DNA of 19,011 nt, taken from positions 1 to 19,011 of the forward strand of contig JAATGW010000559.1 in the NCBI GenBank assembly GCA_015654495.1, in the 5' to 3' direction. Source of the DNA: Chitinophagales bacterium (GTDB lineage Bacteria > Bacteroidota > Bacteroidia > Chitinophagales > Chitinophagaceae). The position numbers were made by a program, and so were the translations under genes. This document shows, one piece after another, positions 15,650-19,011 of the stretch (positions within the stretch are counted from its first letter, which is position 1; the number at the start of each line of letters is the position of its first letter). The notes under the pieces were generated by a model. That model made no database searches and was not told where the DNA came from. It was given only the letters and a program-made list of their open reading frames with translations.

Positions 15650-17884
15650 TTATTTTGACACTATACCCCAGCTCTTATTTGGTTTCGGACCCATTTCCAG
15701 AACCAGATTTCCACCGTTCATTAACTGTTCATGCGAAAAAAATGGAGTATTTAATTCCTTTCCATCAATCATTGCACGCTGTATATATTTATTCACCACA
15801 GAACAGTTTTTTGCTGTGAGCGTAAATTGTTTTCCGTTTTTTAATGCGATGGAAACTTTGCTGAATACGGGGCTTCCGATGGTATATACCGGTGAGCCCG
15901 GAGTGATGGGATAAAAACCCATTGATGAAAAAACTACAAATGCACTCATTCCACCACCATCCTCATCACCGGGGATACCGAAAATATTATCCTTGAACCA
16001 GGTGTCCAGTAAAAAGCGGATGCGACTTTGTGTCTTCCACGGAGCATCAGTATAGTTATACAGATATGGAATATGAAAACTGGGTTCATTACCCATGGAG
16101 AATTGACCCACAAGCCCGGTAGCATCCGGGAACTTGCACCAGAAATCCTGTTTCGATCGGTCGAGGCCTTCTCTGAATAACTGATCCAGTTTATTTTCAA
16201 ATGCATTTTTACCACCTATCAGGTTTACGAGTGATGGAATATCCTGCTGTACCTGCCACATGTAGGTATAACCGTTATTCTCATCATAATAGTCGCGACC
16301 ACCTGGACCTCCATCAAATTTGGGATCGATATTTATCCAACTGCCTGATGCATCTTTCGGAAGAAACATCTGCTTCTCCGGATTCCAGAGATTCAGATAA
16401 TTTTTTGCTCTTCCGGCAAAAAGTTTTTCGTCATCCTTTTTTCCCAGGTCTTTTGCAAGCTGACTTACAGCCCAGTCATCATAGCTGGTGCCCAATGTGA
16501 TAGCTACTGCCTGTCTTTTTTCAAAATGATGAACCTTTTCTTCTGTTTCTTTTTCTCCATTGCGAAGGGCGGGAAAATATCCTGCTGTATGATAAAATTC
16601 ATCAAGATCGGTTTTAGAACCATTTCGCCAGGGAATGAGCGTCGCTTCTGAAGAATTTTTCTTCATTCCCTCATAAGCTTTGCTCAGGTCAAAATTCTTC
16701 AGCCCCTTACGATAAGCATCCAGGAAAACAATGGATGAATGAAACCCATTCATACAGGCATGATCACCAAACAAAACCGGAAAAGTGGGAAGCCAGCCAC
16801 CTTGCTCATACATGCGTACATAAGAATCAAGCATGTCTTCCTCCTGTTTTGGATTGAGGATCATCCTTAGCGGATGATGAGCGAGATAGGTATCCCAAAC
16901 CCAGTCATCAGTATAAAATGTGCGTGTATCCTGGTGGATTTTTTTATCGAACCCGCTATAGTAGGATCCATCTTCAGTGATGTCCACCATTCTTTCATAG
17001 CAACGATACAATGCTGTATAAAAACTTCTTTTCTGGGCTTCAGTTCCACCTTGCACACTAATCTGGTTCATGGTTTGATCCCAGATCTTTTCACCCTTTT
17101 GTTTCAGATCTTCAAAACCGGTATCAGTGAGTTCTGAATCAAAATTCTTCTTCGCCTGTTCAGCGCTTATATAGCTGATGGCATACCTGAGCTCAATTTT
17201 ATTTGTGCCCTTTGCAAATTGAATCCAGGATCTGGAGCCCTCTGATTCAATTGTATTTTTTTCTACCACCTGATTATTTTCAATTACTCCCTTTCTAAGA
17301 GGTTTTGAAAATTCAGCATATACATATACCCTTATATCTCCATTATAGATCTCAGTTGCTGCAAGCGAATGATCTGAAAGAAATTTCCAATTACTGACAC
17401 CGCCGTTATAAGTTCCAAATAAAATGGAAGGATGGGTTCCTTCTGGAAATTGAAAGCGGAAAATGCCGGCTTTTTTACCGGGAGTGAATTCAACTGTGAT
17501 TTCCTTTTCGATGAGATAGGTGGAATAATACCAGGGACGGTTTACTTCAAGTTCGTAATCCCAGGTAAGTGACCCCTGCCAGCTGGCTGCGGTAATTTCA
17601 TCAATTGCAGGTTTTACAGAAAAAACCTGCCCCAGGCGATGAGAGACTATCGTCATCGGGAAACTACTGATCTGGTCGTCAAAATGATCCCTGCGTTGCG
17701 GAGCAAAACGGATCAGCTGGTTGGGTAGATGGGTCAGTGGCCGGGTGGGTTCCAGTAGTTGTCCTACATTTCCAATCCTCGGATCGATATAGGAGGCGTT
17801 AGATCTGGCAACCCGCTGAGAGAACAGAGCCGCAGTAAGTGCTGCAGTAAAAACAAGAATAAAAAACAGGGAAGAAGCTTTCAT
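15650..17884 (-). CDS. GH92 family alpha-mannosidase
   Basis: A 744-residue exo-alpha-mannosidase of glycoside hydrolase family 92, calcium-dependent and inverting. The N-terminal signal (ends about residue 22, no lipobox cysteine) sends it to the periplasm, where it would trim imported manno-oligosaccharides. The N-terminal beta-sandwich starts at ASYIDPRIGNVG; the (alpha/alpha)6 domain has TLGTSYDDWAVSQLAKDLG, YMWQVQQDIPSL and GNEPSFHIPYLYNY (catalytic-acid candidate E600), and the base region reads IPGDEDGGGMSAFVVFSSMGFYP (D640, E641, D642), where most relatives have GN(D/E)DxGxMSAW. It ends in GPKPNKSWG, typical for a complete family member. The ATG start fits the signal peptide. It is the first gene of the PUL, after a 522-bp upstream region, and GH92 strongly points to an alpha-mannose-containing substrate. 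Confidence 0.96.
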   Translation of the reverse strand: MKASSLFFILVFTAALTAALFSQRVARSNASYIDPRIGNVGQLLEPTRPLTHLPNQLIRFAPQRRDHFDDQISSFPMTIVSHRLGQVFSVKPAIDEITAASWQGSLTWDYELEVNRPWYYSTYLIEKEITVEFTPGKKAGIFRFQFPEGTHPSILFGTYNGGVSNWKFLSDHSLAATEIYNGDIRVYVYAEFSKPLRKGVIENNQVVEKNTIESEGSRSWIQFAKGTNKIELRYAISYISAEQAKKNFDSELTDTGFEDLKQKGEKIWDQTMNQISVQGGTEAQKRSFYTALYRCYERMVDITEDGSYYSGFDKKIHQDTRTFYTDDWVWDTYLAHHPLRMILNPKQEEDMLDSYVRMYEQGGWLPTFPVLFGDHACMNGFHSSIVFLDAYRKGLKNFDLSKAYEGMKKNSSEATLIPWRNGSKTDLDEFYHTAGYFPALRNGEKETEEKVHHFEKRQAVAITLGTSYDDWAVSQLAKDLGKKDDEKLFAGRAKNYLNLWNPEKQMFLPKDASGSWINIDPKFDGGPGGRDYYDENNGYTYMWQVQQDIPSLVNLIGGKNAFENKLDQLFREGLDRSKQDFWCKFPDATGLVGQFSMGNEPSFHIPYLYNYTDAPWKTQSRIRFLLDTWFKDNIFGIPGDEDGGGMSAFVVFSSMGFYPITPGSPVYTIGSPVFSKVSIALKNGKQFTLTAKNCSVVNKYIQRAMIDGKELNTPFFSHEQLMNGGNLVLEMGPKPNKSWGIVSK

Positions 17885-18047
17885 TTCAACGGATATTTAA
17901 TTTTTTAAAGTGATGTAGAACAATTCCGGAAATGAAAGACGGGGAATGCTAAAGACAGTTTCGGGGACAGAGCATTGCTCAGGAAGGCATTTGATTTTTT
18001 CATACAGCAGAGTTTCGTTGAACTTAGCTTACGAAATAAACCGGGAA

Positions 18048-18081
18048 GCATTAATAGGGGTCTTAACAAACCCATTAATGC
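18048..18081. promoter_or_regulatory. Inverted repeat upstream of GH92, possible operator or leader hairpin
   Basis: Arms GCATTAAT (18048-18055) and ATTAATGC (18074-18081) are perfect complements, extended inward by GGG (18057-18059) and CCC (18071-18073) with one bulged A. The spacer is about 11 nt. It lies about 165 bp before the GH92 start, a fitting distance for a promoter-linked site or a 5'-leader stem. Function is inferred. Confidence 0.4.
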
Positions 18082-18161
18082 GGAATTAATTTTCAGATAC
18101 CCTGGTCGGGTCGAAAATTAGTTTGTGTTTTAATTTGATTTTCAATCACTTGAATCAAAAC

Positions 18162-18195
18162 TTGCATTTGCAGAAATTATAGAAAATAAATGCAA
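18162..18195. promoter_or_regulatory. Second inverted repeat upstream of GH92
   Basis: Perfect 8-bp arms TTGCATTT (18162-18169) and AAATGCAA (18188-18195) are separated by 18 nt of A/T-rich sequence. The 26-bp centre-to-centre distance between half sites would put them on roughly the same DNA face with half a turn to spare, so binding by a dimeric regulator is possible. A/T richness makes chance occurrence likely too. Confidence 0.3.
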
Positions 18196-18406
18196 AAGTT
18201 GATTTTATAACAGCGATTTCATCGAAATTTTCGTTTCGGAATTGAAGATCGGCCGGTTTTGAATTCCTTTTGGGTCTTATGCAGGCCGCTATTTTATGCT
18301 GCCTGCGGTTAAACTTCGATGACCTTTACACAGAAAAGCTGCGGAGTAAGACGCAGGTGTACCTGGTTTTTTTATATTAAAATATTCTATAAAAGATGAA
18401 AATTTA

Positions 18407-19011
18407 TTACTGTTTTGTAACCTGTGCAAAACTCTTGTCAAATTCCTGACCGTAATTTTCTTTGTATTCTTTCGTGAATTTGGCATAGGTATCTTTCGCC
18501 AACCCATGACGCCCCAGGAAGATCAGACTCCGGCATTTATAGGTTAATGCTTCTTCATTGAGATGATCTGAAAGAAATATCACATTTGCGGTTTTAATTA
18601 TAAACTCGGCCTCGGTCGGGATGTCCGACTTTTCCAGATAACTGACAAGTGTATCAATGATCGATCCGGAAACTTCAGACTTGATATCTTCAAGCCAATT
18701 GTAGTTCTGCCGGCCGAGGAATGTGCCACGATGAAGCATCTGCGTTAGTAACGCGACGGACGATTTACTTATATTTTTTTTCTGATGGATCAGTTCCATA
18801 AAATGCTGGAAGTCCACCCAAACAGAATCATTCTCAATTTCGATACGAAGTTTTCCGGTTTCACGACTTACATGACAATCTCCGAGTTTTTCAAGGATTG
18901 CTTTCAGCTTAAGGCTGTTTACAGAAAAGTTATTCCGTGCATCCTTTATCGATTTATCATCCCATATAATTTCAAAAAGTTTATCCTGGGAAATTCCTTT
19001 GCCATCTTTAA
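18407..19011 (-). CDS. SARP-like DNA-binding regulator, C-terminal part (start outside window)
   Basis: The frame is open from the right edge to a TAA at 18407-18409, giving 201 visible residues. An internal GTG at 18817 is not the start because coding continues upstream. The first part resembles the C-terminal half of an OmpR/SARP-type winged helix: ISQDKLFEIIWDDKS, then DARNNFSVNSLKLKAILEKLG, then a beta hairpin (RETGKLRIEIENDSVWVDF). The remainder is helical and TPR-like (LNEEALTYKCRSLIFLGRHGLAKDTY), as in the bacterial transcriptional activator (BTAD) domain. In Bacteroidota such domains often end long membrane-spanning regulators with a periplasmic sensor. Its place just before the PUL on the same strand suggests it controls the PUL, by sensing the glycan or its fragments. 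The family call is moderately sure, the role inferred. Confidence 0.7.
   Translation of the reverse strand, partial: KDGKGISQDKLFEIIWDDKSIKDARNNFSVNSLKLKAILEKLGDCHVSRETGKLRIEIENDSVWVDFQHFMELIHQKKNISKSSVALLTQMLHRGTFLGRQNYNWLEDIKSEVSGSIIDTLVSYLEKSDIPTEAEFIIKTANVIFLSDHLNEEALTYKCRSLIFLGRHGLAKDTYAKFTKEYKENYGQEFDKSFAQVTKQ

Larger units (their letters stand above)
17885..18406. other. Intergenic region upstream of the PUL operon
   Basis: No convincing gene is seen in these 522 bp; short reading frames here overlap the regulator gene or lack support. It should contain the terminator of the regulator gene and the main PUL promoter, but no clear TAnnTTTG box is found on the minus strand. It holds the two inverted repeats listed separately, another with arms GCAGGC (18281-18286) and GCCTGC (18301-18306), and a short one, GAGC-ATT-GCTC, near 17970. 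A small palindrome CAGGT-AC-ACCTG lies about 50 nt after the regulator stop. Confidence 0.5.

Noticed and set aside
18289..18507. A 72-residue minus-strand frame overlapping the regulator's 3' end
   Set aside because: It overlaps the better-supported regulator frame, has a composition unlike a protein and shows no motif.

Overview
The window looks like a chromosomal piece of a Bacteroidota member, most likely of the Chitinophagaceae type. The evidence is a SusC/SusD pair, a run of lipoproteins with SPII signals, A/T-rich start regions without Shine-Dalgarno sites, and moderate G+C. All recognisable genes lie on the minus strand, so transcription runs from high to low coordinates. No tRNA, rRNA or CRISPR was seen.

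The core (about 3841-17884, probably governed from 18407-19011) is a polysaccharide utilization locus (PUL). In transcription order it holds: the C-terminal part of a SARP-like DNA-binding regulator (cut by the window edge); a 522-bp gap with two inverted repeats; a GH92 alpha-mannosidase; a SusC TonB-dependent transporter; SusD; a DUF3823 lipoprotein; a GH71/GH99-like lipoprotein; a lipoprotein of three repeated beta-rich domains; a GH43 lipoprotein; a second GH71/GH99-like lipoprotein; and a strong hairpin terminator. The likely scheme is that surface lipoproteins bind and cut an alpha-mannose-rich glycan, SusCD imports the fragments, and periplasmic GH92 trims them. GH92 plus endo-mannanase-like enzymes plus a GH43 (often a beta-xylosidase) suggests a xylose-decorated alpha-mannan, possibly fungal. 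That target is inference.

Downstream of the PUL (1-3599) lie a rhomboid protease gene, a 110-bp array of three imperfect palindromes spaced exactly 40 bp (perhaps an IS21-type transposon end), a Fic-domain AMP-transferase gene, and the start of a class III adenylate cyclase with a TolB-like domain (cut by the window edge).

The most striking feature is that three genes carry a single in-frame stop with the correct reading frame continuing intact beyond it: TAG at 1847-1849 near the Fic start, TGA at 6756-6758 in the third repeat of the repeat lipoprotein, and TAA at 13444-13446 in the SusC barrel. Three different stop codons argue against recoding. They are either recent nonsense mutations or consensus sequence errors. 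If real, the PUL transporter is broken.
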